From Esteya vermicola (Eukaryota; Ascomycota; Sordariomycetes; Ophiostomatales; Ophiostomataceae), in contig PCDM01000012.1 of assembly GCA_002778215.1 (NCBI GenBank), positions 1,426,001 to 1,490,000 of the forward strand: a DNA stretch of 64,000 bases, written 5' to 3'. Positions 45,745 to 58,352 of this stretch are shown here, piece after piece; the stretch's first letter is position 1; each line of letters starts with the position of its first letter. Position numbers and translations under genes: made by a program. The notes under the pieces were generated by a model. It was not told where the DNA came from. It saw only the letters and a program-made list of their open reading frames with translations, and did no database searches.

Positions 45745-48700
45745 ATGGCCTCCGTGACGTCTCTCGGGATGCACGAGCCCGCCGGGCTGCGGTTTGCCAT
45801 TGCCGAGAGCATCTTGCCGCCCGATCCGTCGCCTGACCTGTACAGCTGGGAAGTGTTTGCAGACGAACTGGGCGAAGACGAGCTGTTCACGACGGCCACC
45901 TGCGCCATCTGGTCGCGGGGCGGCGAGGTCGGCCGGTGTCTGCGCTTCCACGTCGAGCAGGAGCCGGTGCTCAAGGCGCTGCTCGCCTACTTTCCCGCCA
46001 GCGAGGACGACCCCGACAGCATGCCCCCTGCGGCCGCCGACAGCCACACCAAGACGAAACCGGACAGAAACACCCATACAAACACACCTACGCACGGCCC
46101 CCTGGCCAAGACCCTCGTCGTCTTTCTGCGGACGCAGGCCCACGTCTTCTCCTTCTCGGGCGGCTGCCACGTGGTGCACATGCCGTTTGAGGTCGAGACG
46201 GCCATGGCAGCCCCGCGCGGCATCCTCATCCAGCGCAAGTCCAAGCTCGACTCGACGGTGCCCGTCAGCCTCAAGTTTCCCCGCGCGCCTCCCAACTCGT
46301 TCCTCTCGTCCCAGATCCTGCCCTTTGACAGCCTCGCCAGCGCCACCCCTCACCCCGACCATGCCTTTTCCACCGCCAGCCTCGGACGGCCGCGGCCGCT
46401 ACCGCTGCGACTCAGCTCGACCCTCGAGAACATGTGGGACACGCCGCTGGAGACGAGCGACTCGGGGTGGCCGCGTCTCGTCTTTCTGTCGGACCCGATG
46501 CTGCAGATTGGCCTCGTGGTCACAGAGCCCGAGAAGCGGGGCCTCCAGGACGGCAGCGCCGCCGGCCAGCCTTCTGGCCAGCCTCCTTTTCGGACGCCCT
46601 TTCTCGACCCGGCCGAGGAGCTGCTGCACATCGAAGCCATTACGCACGAGCAGACGAGTCGCTACGGAGCCGAGGACGACCTCATCCTCGTCGTCACCGT
46701 CAACCGGGAGACGAGCATGTACAGCGTGTGGCGCATGTCCTATCTGAACTATGGAGACCCCTTTACGACGCGTCGCCGCAAGCCTCGGTCCAAGGCCTCC
46801 CGCCGACGCAGTTCCATGCAGCCTCCCGCCGCTGCCAGCAACGGCGGCGTGACACCACGGAATGCGAGCTTCCGCGAGAGCATCGGCGGCACCTTGCCCA
46901 TGAAAAAGACCCGCCGAGGCGGCGAGGCGGCGGACAGGGCGGACAAGGCAGACAAGAGAGACACGTCTCTGGAGCAGGCCCTCTCTCTCGAGTCGGACCG
47001 GGCGGCTGAGGCTTCGAGACGGCAATCCCGCCGCGTCAGCTCGCTGCTGGCGCGGGCCGACCTGTCCGCCTCCCACGAGCGCCCCCTCTTTTCGGAGCAG
47101 CCGATGTCGGGCGGCATGGGCGGCAGACGGTCCGACTCGCATGGCAGCATCGGCCAGCGGGGCCGGTCGAGCGCCGGGCCCGGACTGGGCGTGCCGTACA
47201 GCCAGACGCTCAACAGCCTGCTGGAGGCGCCGGTGGACGGCCTCCTGGAAGAGCTGCGGTCCGGCGGCGACTTTGAGGGCTTCCACAGCATGGGGCTGGA
47301 GGACCCCGAGTTTGACGGCCTGTCCAAGCAGGTGCTCTTCACCAAGATTCGCAGCGTGCCCATGGATGCAGCTAATATTCGGTATTCTCTGTCGAGCACG
47401 CCGGCCAACCGGCTCAGCAAGGTGTTTATCGTCGCCGGCACCCCCTACTCGGTCGACGAGCAGGACCGCAACTACCTGCTCGTGTGCATCCAGGACACGG
47501 TCGACACGCGCCTGCAGCTGCTCACGCTGCATCTGCAGACGCGCAGCACGTCCTCCTCGGCCGGCCACCCCAACGACAAGGCGACCTCCATCACGTGGGG
47601 TCAGCTGCGACGGGCCCAGAACGTCGTGGACTCGTGCAAGATTTACGACGGCGGCCAGGCCATGATTCTCATCCTGTCCGAGAGCGCCAATGGCCAGCAC
47701 CAGCTGAGCATCCAGGCGCCCTGGAGCGAGCTGACGACCGTCGTGCTTCCCATGCCCTCGATGCATAACCGCGACCTCTTTTCCCCGACGCCAGACGGGC
47801 AGATCTTTCAGACCACCGAGACCCAGATGGAGGCCGAGAAAGCGGCCGCTACAGAAAAAGAGACCGAGACTGAGACCGGCGCTCCTCCTCCTCCTCCTCC
47901 TCCTCCTCCTCATCCTGCCCCAGAAGGCATTATTATCAAGGGCCTCAGCCACCCACGCACCAAGGGCGTCGTGGATCTCGTGGACACGCTGGGCCGCTGC
48001 CACCAGATTCAGATCAAGCTCGAGCCCAAGGATGCCCGCGTCCGGCAGACCTTGAATGTCCTGCGCAGCATTCTGCCCGCCTCGCACGCCGAAAAGACCG
48101 TGGCCGGCTGGTGGCATATCATGCAGTGGCTGGCCCCCCAGTTTCCCGGGACGGCCTCCCATCGGCTCGAATGGACGGCACTGACGACGGAGCTGTGTGC
48201 CATCTTTCTGGCCGTCTTGGAACCGGGACTACCACCAGGCGGACAGGCCGTCAGCGCGCCTGCTGCGTCTTCCGAGCCTCCGCGCTTGGCTGCGTCGAAT
48301 TTTCTGCAGCCCTGGATGGTGTCGAAAGCCTGGGGCTGGGCCTGCACGGGCGAGCTGGCCGCCTCTGCGTCGGGCAGCGATGGTGCGGTGCTATCCGAGG
48401 CCGTGCGGCTGGCGCGGGCGTACATGCTGTCCGAAGTCGGCGCGCAGGCGATTGGGCCGTCGGGCTACCTCCCCACGGCGCAGGGGCTGCCCGACGGCAC
48501 GCGCAAGAGCTCCTTGTGGGGCATCGTCATGGCCTTGCACCTCATGCTGGAAGAAGAGAAGCTGGACGTGCTGACGTGGGACGGCGAGGGTGCCTCGACC
48601 GATCTCAAGGTGGTCGTCTGCCAGCTGGTCACGTGGCTTAGATGGCCGTCGTTTGTCGAGCGCTACGAACTCGACATGGACGGGCTGGCTGTGCAGTTTG

Positions 48701-51700
48701 ATTCTAGTGAGCCTTTCTTTTTCTTCTTTCTTCATTCTTTCCCCCCCCCCCTTGTCTACAGGGATACTAACTAAGGACCTAGCCATTGGCGCGCAGATGC
48801 CGGCTGTTCTGCCCGAGCCTGACCATGTGCCCTGCATCTTCACCTGGGCCTCGGCGGCCCTGATCGGCCGGGAGGCCGTCGTATTTCCCTCGCTCGGAGA
48901 CGTCTATGCCAGCCTCGTGCAGCAGAGCCACCGGGAAGGCGAGCGCGAGGAGCAGCGGTGGGAGAGCTTCACGCCGCGGACGCTCATGTTTCGACGCTTC
49001 TTCCGCCTGTCCCCGCCCGACGAGTCCAGCGTCCGCGTCGTCGAGGCCATGCACAAGTGTGGATTCACCTCCGCGGTGATCGACTCGCTGCCCGAAGGCC
49101 TCGCCTCGCCCTTCCGAGACGCCATCCGCCGCTGCCAGCCGCGGCCACCCAGCTACTGGGAGCCGGCTCTCTACGAGCTGGTGGGTCGCGGCGATATCAA
49201 CTCGATCCTGCAGACGGACGCACAGCACGCCCACGTGCACCGGAGCATACTGGTATGTTTTGTATACTACATAGGAGAGGGGCTCTCTAACAGTGCAGAT
49301 GACGGGCAAAGCTGTCCAGCTGTCCGTCCCCGTCGACGAGGACGCCGCCCAGGAGCCGGAGAGCGAGGAACGCCAGGCCGTCATCCAGGCGCTGTTCCGA
49401 GACGACAAGCGGCTGTACGAGGCGCAGAACCTGCTCTCGGCCTCCAAGCCCAAGGTGATCCGCCTCAATCCGCAGCCCGGCTGGTCCGAGGCCGAGTATC
49501 TCGAGCACCAAAAGGAGCTCGTGACGACGGTGGCCACCAGCACGCTGGCCAGCCCGGCGGGCCGAGGCATGCTCAACTACGGCTTCCGGTTCCCGCTGCT
49601 GACGCAGAAATTCAACGTGCAGGGCTTCAACCTGACGTGCGTCGTGCGGCCGACCAACGTGGCCGTCGGCGTCGACAAGACGCTCTTCTCCGAGGAAAAG
49701 GTCAACTGGGCCTTTTTCCACCAGGGCGTGGCCTACGGGCTCGCCATCTCCTCCCACGCCAAGGGTATCGACACGTCCTGGATAGTATTCAATAAGCCCG
49801 GCACCGACCTCAGCCACCGCCACGCCGGCTTTCTGCTGGCCCTCGGCCTCAACGGCCACCTCAAGTCGGTGGCCAAGTGGGTGGCCTTTAAGTATCTCAC
49901 ACCCAAGCACGTCATGACGTCGGTGGGCCTGCTGCTGGGCCTCGCCGTCTCGCACCTCGGCACCATGGACTCGCTCATCACCCGGCTGCTCTCTGTGCAC
50001 GTGACCCGCATGCTGCCACCGGGGGCGGCCGAGCTCAACCTGTCGCACCTCGTGCAGACGACGGGCATCATGGGCATCGGCCTGCTGTACTGCCGCAGCC
50101 AGCAGCGGCGGATGAGCGAGATCATGATGTCCGAGATTGAGTTTGTCGAGGACGAGGAAGACGAAGATCCGCTGCGCAACGAAGGCTATCGGCTCGCAGC
50201 CGGCTTCGCCCTGGGTCTCATCAACCTGGGCAAGGGCAGCGACCGCAAGGGCCTGCAGGACATGCTCATCACCGAGCAGCTGTTGGCGCTGGCCTCGTCG
50301 ACAAAAAAGGTGGAGCTCGTCAACGTCCTCGACCGCTCAGCGGCCGCGGCCACCGTGGCCATTGCCCTCATCTTCCTCAAGACGGAGGACCCCATTGTCG
50401 CCCGCAAGATTGACGTGCCTGATGCCGTGTTGCAGTTTGACTATGTGCGCCCCGACATTCTGCTGCTGCGCACGCTGGCCAGGAACCTCATCCTGTGGTC
50501 GACCATCCGCGCCTCCTTTGACTGGGTCCAGCAGAGCCTGCCGGCCGCCTACCGCGACCGCTTCCGGCTCGACGGCGTCGCGGCCCTGCGCAGCGTCGAC
50601 CTGCCCTTTTACTGCATCCTCGCCGGCCTCTGCTTTGCGGCGGCCCTGCGTTATGCCGGCTCGGCCAACACGCGGGTGCGCGACCTGCTCGTGCACTACC
50701 TCGACCGCTTCCGGCACATTGTCCAGGACGTGCCGGCCGAGACGTTTGACGCCCAGACGGCGCGCGCGGGCGCCCGCATGTGCCTCGACCTCTTGGCGCT
50801 GTCGTGCGCGACGGTCATGGCCGGCACGGGCGACCTCGTCGTCCTGCGCCGGCTGCGGGCGCTGCACGGCCGGGACGACGTACACACGACGTACGGCAGC
50901 CACCTGGCGGCGCATCTGGCCATTGGCACGCTCTTTCTCGGCTCGGGCACGACGACGCTGAGCAACAGCCACCTGGCCGTGGCGGCGCTGCTCATCGCCT
51001 TCTACCCCATCTTCCCCACGACCATCCAGGACAACGGCTCGCACCTACAGGCCTTTCGGCACTTTTGGGTCCTCGCGACCGAGCCGCGTTGCCTCGTGAC
51101 CAAGGACGCCACGACGGGGCAGCCCATGTCGGTGCCGATCCTCATCTATCTCAAGCCGACGGCCCTGTCCCTGGCGGGGCCGGTGTCGGGTGGCGCGTCG
51201 GAGCCCGACCTGGTGGTGCGGCGACAGACGCCGTGCCTGCTGCCGCCCCTCGACGACATGGTCATGGTGCGCACCGACGCCATGGCGCAGGGCTACTGGG
51301 ATCTCGAGGTCAACTTTGAGCGACGGCCGGCGCTGCGCGCGTCCTTTCTGGCCAACCAGAGCCTCTATCTCCGCCGGCGGCCGCCCACCGAGAGCGCCTT
51401 TGTGACGGCGCTGCAGGTGCTGGGGGCGGGCAGCCACCACTATGCAGGCACGCGCGCGGGCCAGGCCAGCGAGCGCGACCCGCTGGACTGGGTGTTTGGG
51501 CTGGAGCAGCTGCAGGACGTGACGCTGTCGGAGCGCGCCTACTACATGCAGAGCCTGCCGAACTGGGCTGAGGTCAGCCACGGCTTCGGCAGCCTCGGCA
51601 ACAACATTATGGATGCCCGACTGCTCTTGGAGGGGCGTCTGGATCGGTGGAGCCGCAGCAGCCTGCTGGATCTGCGGCTGCTTTTTGACTGGGCCGGGCA

Positions 51701-51905
51701 GCGCCAGCATCTGCGCGGCGGGGACGCGGCGGCCGAGGCGGACCCGAAAAAGGAAAAGGGCAAGGGGCCCGAGGGCGACAGCGTGTCTCGGTTTGACGCG
51801 CAGGTGCCGTGGCCCGACGGCGGGCAGCATCAGGATTGGTGGATGGACGACGACATGGTCGACCTGCTGCAGGGCAAGGTCTGGATGGCGAGACAAGAGG
51901 AATAG
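45745..51905 (+). CDS. APC1: Anaphase-promoting complex subunit 1 (BimE/Apc1)
   Basis: Three exons, join(45745..48706,48783..49252,49299..51905), 2012 residues, normal for fungal Apc1. Introns: GTGAGC...ACTAAC...CTAG (phase 1) and GTATGT...CTCTAAC...GCAG (phase 0). The N-terminal half is the Apc1 beta-propeller with a large Ser/Arg-rich insertion (about residues 345-500), a probable Cdk-phosphorylated loop. A poly-Pro run lies near residue 715. The middle contains NYGFRFPLLTQKFNVQGFNL and the PC (proteasome/cyclosome) repeats, recognisable in GLNGHLKSV and MTSVGLLLGLAVSHLG. The C-terminal domain ends shortly after SLGNNIMDARLLLEG. Apc1 is the largest scaffold of the APC/C ubiquitin ligase that drives exit from mitosis. 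Confidence 0.95.
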
Positions 51906-52279
51906 AGGTAATAGAGGTGTGGGATTTGAAAAAAAAAAAAGAATAAAAAGCAAGGAATAATATAATATAATATGCAGTTCACGTGACCATGACTCTTTTC
52001 TATTTTTATTTTTTTTGAATTCTGAGTGTCTAGCTGTCTCGACTTTCTTGGTATTGTTCTCATAAACACTACCCACCAAGAAAGGTGAGAGAGAAAGACA
52101 GGAGGATAGCAAGGTTGGGGAGAAAGAACAGAATACAGCAAAATGACCCAAAACGCCAGAGCAACAGAACGCAACCCGCCCTCGCGTTCTCTCCCTTGTA
52201 AAAGCCCCATGTCACGTGACGTCTTTACTTTTTTTCCCATTGTACTTTTGCATGCCCTCTTCCTCTTCTTGGTGGTCCT
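51906..52279. other. Convergent spacer APC1 / eIF3e with two TCACGTGA palindromes
   Basis: 374 bp of 3' sequence. Perfect TCACGTGA at 51979-51986 and 52212-52219; the second overlaps TGACGTC. A-runs and a TAATATAA stretch lie near 51930-51970. Confidence 0.6.
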
Positions 52280-53679
52280 CTACCGGGACACGGCGGCGCT
52301 GAGGACCTGGGTGCGGAAGAAGCCGCCCTTGGTGCGCTCAATGACCTGCTGGTAGACGGAGCTGTTGGGGTGGTTCATGACGACGGTGCCCTCCTGGAAG
52401 TCGATCTTGGCGTCGAGGCGGGTGTCGCGGATGAGATTGACGATCCACTTTTCGCCGTCGTCGACGTTGAGGCCGAGCTGCTCGCTGACGCGGGAGAGGT
52501 CGATGCGGGCGTGGATCTTGCAGTAGGACTCGAAGAAGAGGTGGCGGGCGGCGTCGACAAAGTCGTCGGCGGCGCCGGCGAGGAAAAAGTCGGCGCGCAG
52601 GACGGCCTCGGCGCGGGGCAGCTGGCGCTGGGCCTCGGCAAAGTCAAAGTCGACAAAGAGGGCGCGGACAAAGTCCATGACGGGGTCGGTGTACTCGTAG
52701 GCCTCCTGGCGGATGACGCGCACAATGTCCTTGAGCTGCTTCTGCTGGAGGCCGAGGTTGCGGCCGCGGCCGCGGGCGGCGACGACGGCGACGGCCATGT
52801 AGCGCAGGATCCAGGGGCAGGCGGTCTGGATGGTGTTGATAAAGTTGGGCGAGAAGAGCATCTCGAGGATGGGCTCGCGCGCGCCGTCGTGGTTGAAGAG
52901 GGGGAAGAGGGCCCAGTGGGCGAGCCAGGTGCGCTGCTGCAGCTGCGCCAGCGGGTTGCTGAACAGCTTCGTGTCGATGCTCTCCTTGACCTTTTGCAGC
53001 TCCTCGAGCGCCGACTCCCAGTTGGTCGTCAGCGTCTCCGACGCCAGCTTGCCCCACGTCGCCGCCGCCACCTTGTCGTTGTCGGTCGAGAGGACGCGGA
53101 ACTGGTACAGCAGCTCGGCCGCCGCCGCGTAGTTACCGCAGCTGTACTGCACGTTGCCATAGTCGTACAGCGCGTTGACCATGTCGACCGTCACCTGAGC
53201 TGTCAGTTGTCTGTTTGTCCTCTTCTCTCTGTCTCTCCTTCTCCGCTTTTTCACTTCTGACTCACGTCGTGCTCCTTCTTGAGAAACTCAAGGTTGGCCA
53301 CCTTGTCGCTGCGCAGATTGCCCACGACGTCCTCGTTCCCCAGCAGATCCCGCAGCCGGCTCGTCTCGTCCTCGAAGCGCTCCAGCCGCGCCAGCACGTT
53401 CCGGCGCGTCTCCGCAAACTCCGCCGGCGGCGCCTCCAGGTTCTCCAGCTCGCAGTAAAGGTTCGCCACGTAGTCCGTCATGCTCGTCTTCTTCAGCAGC
53501 TCGTACTTGGCCTTGGTGATCTCCCGCGACTTCTTCTCGTCCTTGCTGCCCTGGCTGTTGCCATCCTCGTCCTCGTCCTCCAGCTGCGCCGCCGCAAACT
53601 CCAGCAGCGGGAAAATCAGGTGTCGGTCTAGCCGCAGCACAAGCTGCGGCAGGAGATCGTACTCGGACACGTCGGCCAT
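52280..53679 (-). CDS. Translation initiation factor eIF3 subunit e (INT6)
   Basis: Two exons, complement(join(52280..53194,53266..53679)), 442 residues (typical 440-450). The intron has a GTGAGT donor, a CTGACAG branch region and a CTCAG acceptor, phase 0. The N-terminal domain matches eIF3e (YDLLPQLVLRLDRHLIFPLL). The helical-repeat middle contains LYDYGNVQYSCGNY. The PCI winged-helix domain is near the end (LGLNVDDGEKWIVNLIRDTRLDAKID, then GTVVMNHP). It scaffolds eIF3 on the 40S subunit during start-codon selection. The acidic DEDEDGN run in the N-terminus is a local variation. The start ATG at 53679 directly precedes MADVSEYDLLP. It shares a 248-bp promoter with the mL49 gene. Confidence 0.96.
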
Positions 53680-53927
53680 GGTCGCTCGCGTAGGTTCCGG
53701 GGGGTTGGAGAGGTAAAGTGGTCGAGTCGAGTCGAGGGGGGGGGCAGACCAGAGCGGGGCGAGCCAAATCGTTTGTGAGGGAAGGGGAAAAAAAAAATCG
53801 TGTGGGTGAGAGGGTGGATGGGCGGACTTTTATTAATCCGGAGCGCCAACTGAGTTAGCTTCATACGGAGTATCGCAAATTCCCATCAGCTGTCAGCCCG
53901 ACAGCAAATCGACAAGACGTCTGAACC

Positions 53928-54408
53928 ATGCAGCGATTCTCTGTACAGTGCGCCCAGAGGGCCGTGGCTTCGGCTTCGGCTCCGGCTTTCCGCCCCGCCA
54001 ACCTCCGCTCCGTCCAGCCTCTGCTGTTTCGGCAGCCTTTCACGGCCGGACCTCCGCGAGCCAGCGACGCAGCCTTGCCCGCCGACGCCAGCAGACCACC
54101 GCCCGTGTCCTACCCCTACTACGTCGGCCGCAGTGCCAGCCAGAACCTGGCCGTCTACCACCGGACCAAGTCGGGCGGCTCGAACCGGACGACCGAGATC
54201 AAGAAGGTGGAGGGCGACGCTCAGGCGCTGTCGCGGCAGCTGCAGGAGGCTCTGCACGTCGAGACCAAGATCAATGCGCGGACCAACACGGTCATTGTCA
54301 AGGTGCGTACACCTCTCTTCTGCAAGGGGACCACGACGGTCCACTGACAAGGCTTAGGGATTGCACAAGGAGCGAGTCACCGCATGGCTGGAGGCGAGAG
54401 GATTCTGA
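53928..54408 (+). CDS. IMG2: Mitochondrial large-subunit ribosomal protein mL49 (Img2)
   Basis: Two exons, join(53928..54302,54358..54408), 141 residues. The intron is GTGCGT...CTGACAAGGCTTAG, phase 0, and joins TVIVK to the last 16 residues (GLHKERVTAWLEARGF). The N-terminal 40 residues are Arg/Ala/Ser-rich without acidic residues, a mitochondrial presequence. The core matches mL49: YYVGRSASQNLAVYH, then the TEIKKVEGD block and the NTVIVKG-(x)n-ARGF end. It assembles into the large mitoribosomal subunit. The first exon alone would stop within the intron, which supports splicing. Confidence 0.93.
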
Positions 54409-54848
54409 AATATTTAAAGTGTCCGTTTTCTGTATATTAAATAGCATGGTAGAGCAATGATTACCCAGGTTTTTTTCTCTTCTTTTTTTCTCTTTTTTCT
54501 TTCGAATATACGACATTGGACATTCCAGTCGGTGGTAGTATTTCATAGTGACTTGTTATTTTGATATTCCCAAACTCAAAAGATATCCAGAGTAAGCGAT
54601 GCCAAAAAAAAATAGTCAGAAAAGGGATACAATAAAAGAGCAGTAACACCAACGAGGAAGAGCAATAAATAAACAAAAGACCAAAAAAGACCAAAAAATG
54701 TGCAGAAAAGTCAAAAGTCAAAAACCCAGTCAATGCTGCTCGGGGAGAGCTGAAGAAGTGAAACAGACAAAAAAAACCAAAAAAAACAGAAAAACAGAAA
54801 AAACAAAAGTCATGCCGCATATACAAGCCAAAAAGACCAAAAAAGGCT
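54409..54848. other. Convergent spacer mL49 / SWI1
   Basis: 440 bp, AT-rich, with long T- and A-runs (54470-54505, 54600-54840) from both 3' regions. No gene seen. Confidence 0.45.
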
Positions 54849-56782
54849 CTATTTTTCCAAAGAGGCAAACGCAACCAACTGCTGCAAGAAACCATCTCGG
54901 CTCCATTCTCCGCTGATCATGCCCAGAGCCTCCAGGAGACCCTCCTCCGAGGGCAGCACGCTGGGAGGCAACGTGGATTTGGGCTCCTCGGGATCGATCG
55001 CCTTGTCGCTCAATTTTCGCAGCAGCGAAATGGCCAGCACCATGATATACATGAGTTCGGCGTCCTTTCGAGGCATCTCGCGAAGGCGGTAGTTGCGTGC
55101 GTGCACCTCGACCGCTTCATACTGCACACAGAGATCACGGACGGTGCGGTGCAGATTCTGGGCAAATCCGTTGGACGCCATCAGCCAAGACCGGGTGACG
55201 CCGCTCTCGGGTCCGGGGGCTAGAGAGGCCACGATATCGGCCGCCAACAGCCCCTGCATCAGAATCGGTTTCCGTGCTTCGACGAGGGGAGGGAACTGCC
55301 GAGGCCGCGCCTCGCGGACGTGCTCCGGAATGGGCGAGATGGCGAGGCTAAAGGTCCGGGTGAGCAGGTCGCAGGATGTCGGACTGTTGGCATCGAGGAT
55401 AAAGACGTTGTGAAAGTGCGTGCGGTTCGGCTCGTCTCTCGCCAGCAGCTTAGCCAGCGCGTCCACGGCCGGCGGAAGATAAGGCTGCAGGGTCGGCTGG
55501 AAGGTGGGAAAGAAGACGTCCGAGCCAGAGGACAGGACGGGGCACGGCGTGGGAGCAAAAGCCAGCAGGAACTGCAGCAGGCACAGGGCCTGGTCGCGAT
55601 CCGAGACTTCCATCTTGGTCGACACATTCGACAGCAGGATGATGACATCCTTGAGAAAGTCCAGCGTGCTCAGCTGCGTCCGCAGTAGCATGTTGCGCGT
55701 GCCGATATAGCGAATGACCAGGCACAGGAATCGAGTGGTCGTCTCATCCGCCAGGTCTGCCTGGTTTCGAGGGTTGAAGGAGAGGTTGCGCAGGATGACG
55801 GTGATGCACAGCAGGTAATCGACGGCCCGGTCCAGCTCAGCCTCCTCCGATCCCGGCTCGGGCAGATTGCGGACAGCCAGCTTCTCCACTTGGCAGGCCC
55901 TGGCAATGTCCTCGTAGGGAGGAATCAGAATCTCGTCCGAGACCTCGGGCGAACTCTCGGCTAGCACCTCGGCCAGTTCTTCGGCATACTCCACCAGACT
56001 GTCCAGCAGGTCGTCGCACTTGTCCAGCTCAATGTCGAGGCCGGGCAGTCCGCAGACCGTCACCGTCGCCAGCGTGTCGAGGGCGAGGCGCACTTCGCTG
56101 TGGATGCCCGACTGGATGCTGCGCGTCAAGGCGTGGATGTCAATGTTGCCCAGCTCTTGTGGCACCGGCACATCTGGTCGGAATCGCAAAATGTCGGCGA
56201 CAATCTTACCCGGCGCATGCACGTCGATGCCGCCATATGTGCGGCTCTCTCGGCTGCACGGCTTGTACTCATCGGAATCAATCACCATGGGTACCGGAAT
56301 GGCCGCTGGCGTTTCCGAGACGGGGCGAGCATCGGCGTGTGGTATTTGAGGCGTGGTGGAGGAGCCCATCTTGTGATGGGCGGGAGACGGCGCCGCATAC
56401 TCATCATGCATCGGCGTGTTGTGCATGCTCCTGGGCGTGCCAGCTCTGGCCGATCCGGCCCGGCCACTGGGATGGGGGTGGCCCGGGGCAGGGCTGGGCG
56501 TCGAGAATCCGTTCATGGCGGTGTGCTGCCCGTTTGGCGTGGGAAAGTTCTTGCCCGACGCCGAAGGAGCGCGTTGCGGAACTCCGGGATGCATCGCCGA
56601 CTTTGGTGTGCCGGGCGGGACTCCGATGGCCATGGGATCCTGCTGGCCCATGGCCATGGGGTGCTGATGAGGATGCTGGGTCTGGACCGGCTGCATGTGA
56701 GGGAACTGGGAGTGTGGTGGCTGCTGGGGTTGTTGCTGCTGTTGGGAAGAGGGCAAATGTTGCTGCTTCTGCATCTGCTGTG

Positions 56783-56819
<37 letters not shown>

Positions 56820-58352
56820 TTGTTGTTGTTGATGCTGCTGTTGCTGCTGCTGTTGCTGCTGAGGAAATTGCATCTGGTTGTTCTGGTTCTGTTGCTTGGC
56901 CCGATTCTGCGCCCACGACTCTTCAAACTTGATCAGGTTCTGCTCATAAATAGCCTTGATCTGAGCTGGAGCGGTGGGCATTTGTGGCGGCAGCCCGATC
57001 GCCTGACAAATTTGAGGCCATGCGTTGGACTGCGACACGTTCCGGTAGCCATTGAACTTTTGCACGGCCTGAAAGAGGACCATGAGGTTGATCGGGCGGT
57101 CTCCCACGACGGGGTTCAAATCGACGGGCAGGTTTCTCCTGTTCATAAAGACGGACAGCTGCGACAGAAACTGCTCCGTGCCGGGGCGCGGGGCGTTCTG
57201 CTGCAGAGGTGTCGTCGGCTGCTGCTGCGGTTGTTGTTGCTGCTGCTGTTGCTGCGGTACAGGCTTCATGCCGCTGTTGGGCGTGCCCGGAGGCACCTGG
57301 CCGTTGTGTGCGGCCGCCTGCTGTCGGGCCATCATGGACCGCTGCTGGGACTGCATGTTGGGATTCTGCATGGGGGGCGCCGCCTGCATGTTGCCCTGCT
57401 GCATCTGGCGCTGGACCTGCATCTGATAGAGCAGCTTCTGCTGCTCGGCCGAGTTCCGTGCTTGGCCCATGGGCTGCTGCATGGGGGGGGTGAGCACCTG
57501 GTTGGGCGGGTGTCCCATGGGGCCCATGGGCGCATTCATGGGGTTCATCTGGTGCATGGGGTTCATGGGGCCGGCGTTCATCTGTCCCATGACGCCGACG
57601 GCGCCCATGGACCCGACGGGCGACATGGTGCCCATCGGCTGGGGCATGCCCGCGTTGCCCATGGCGGCCGCTTGGGGGTTGGGCGACGGGCGAGCGGGAG
57701 AGGGCTGGGAGGGATAGTTGGGGTTGAAGCCCTGGGCAAAGGCGTTGGGCTGCACAAACGCATTAGGCGGCGGCGCCTCGGAGGGGACGGGCGAGGCCTG
57801 GGGCGCAAAGTTCTGCGTGGCGGGCGAGAAGGGGTGTGGCGAGGTGGTTGCGACGCGCTGGGGGACGCTGCCCGAGCGGATCTGGTTGGCCATGATGGGC
57901 GACGGCGTGGCGTTGGCGGAGCCGTTGGCCATGTGCTGCGGGTAGGGCTGGGGGGTGTTTTGCTGGGGCAGGGAGCCGGGAGGGTAGGGGGAGAAGTGCG
58001 CCTGGGGCGTCTCCGCGCGCGTCGTGGGCAGCATGCTGATGTTCTGACGGGGCGACGAGGCCATGCCGTCTTCGCGTGGCCGGGGTCGCTTGGAGGGGAT
58101 GACGGGATTCGTCTGGTACATGGAGTTGGAGAAGGAGGGCGATGCGTTGCGCATGGCGCCATTCTGCATGGCCATCATCTGCTGGGGGGCGGCGAACTGG
58201 TTGGCGGTGGCCGGGTTGAACTGGGCCGCATTGGCCACGAAAGCGGACGGGTCCATCATGCCGGCGGCCGCGTTGGCGTTGGGGTCGTTCATGTGGGGGA
58301 AGCCGTTGCCATTGTGGTTCTGGACAGCGGCCTCGTTCATCCAAGAGTTCAT
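54849..58352 (-). CDS. SWI1: SWI/SNF chromatin-remodelling subunit Swi1 (ARID protein)
   Basis: Single exon, 1167 residues. The N-terminal third is Met/Pro/Asn/Gln-rich and disordered. An ARID DNA-binding domain lies at about 391-478 (EQFLSQLSVFMNRRN, DRPINLMVLFQAVQKFNGY, AWPQICQAIGLP). A poly-Gln region broken by a His follows at about 494-535. The C-terminal 400 residues form the conserved Swi1 armadillo-like region (from CSRESRTYGGIDV to the end). It directs the ATP-dependent remodeller to promoters. The high CAG/CAA content makes long antisense frames, which are not genes. The ATG at 58352 is the first of the frame. Confidence 0.93.
56745..56870. repeat. CAG/CAA trinucleotide tract in SWI1 (poly-Gln)
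   Basis: On the + strand an imperfect run of CTG/TTG triplets. It encodes two glutamine runs separated by one histidine on the minus strand. Confidence 0.9.

Noticed and set aside
46399..48162. 587-codon minus-strand frame opposite APC1
   Set aside because: A GC-rich shadow with no domain and no splice signals; the plus strand is recognisable Apc1.
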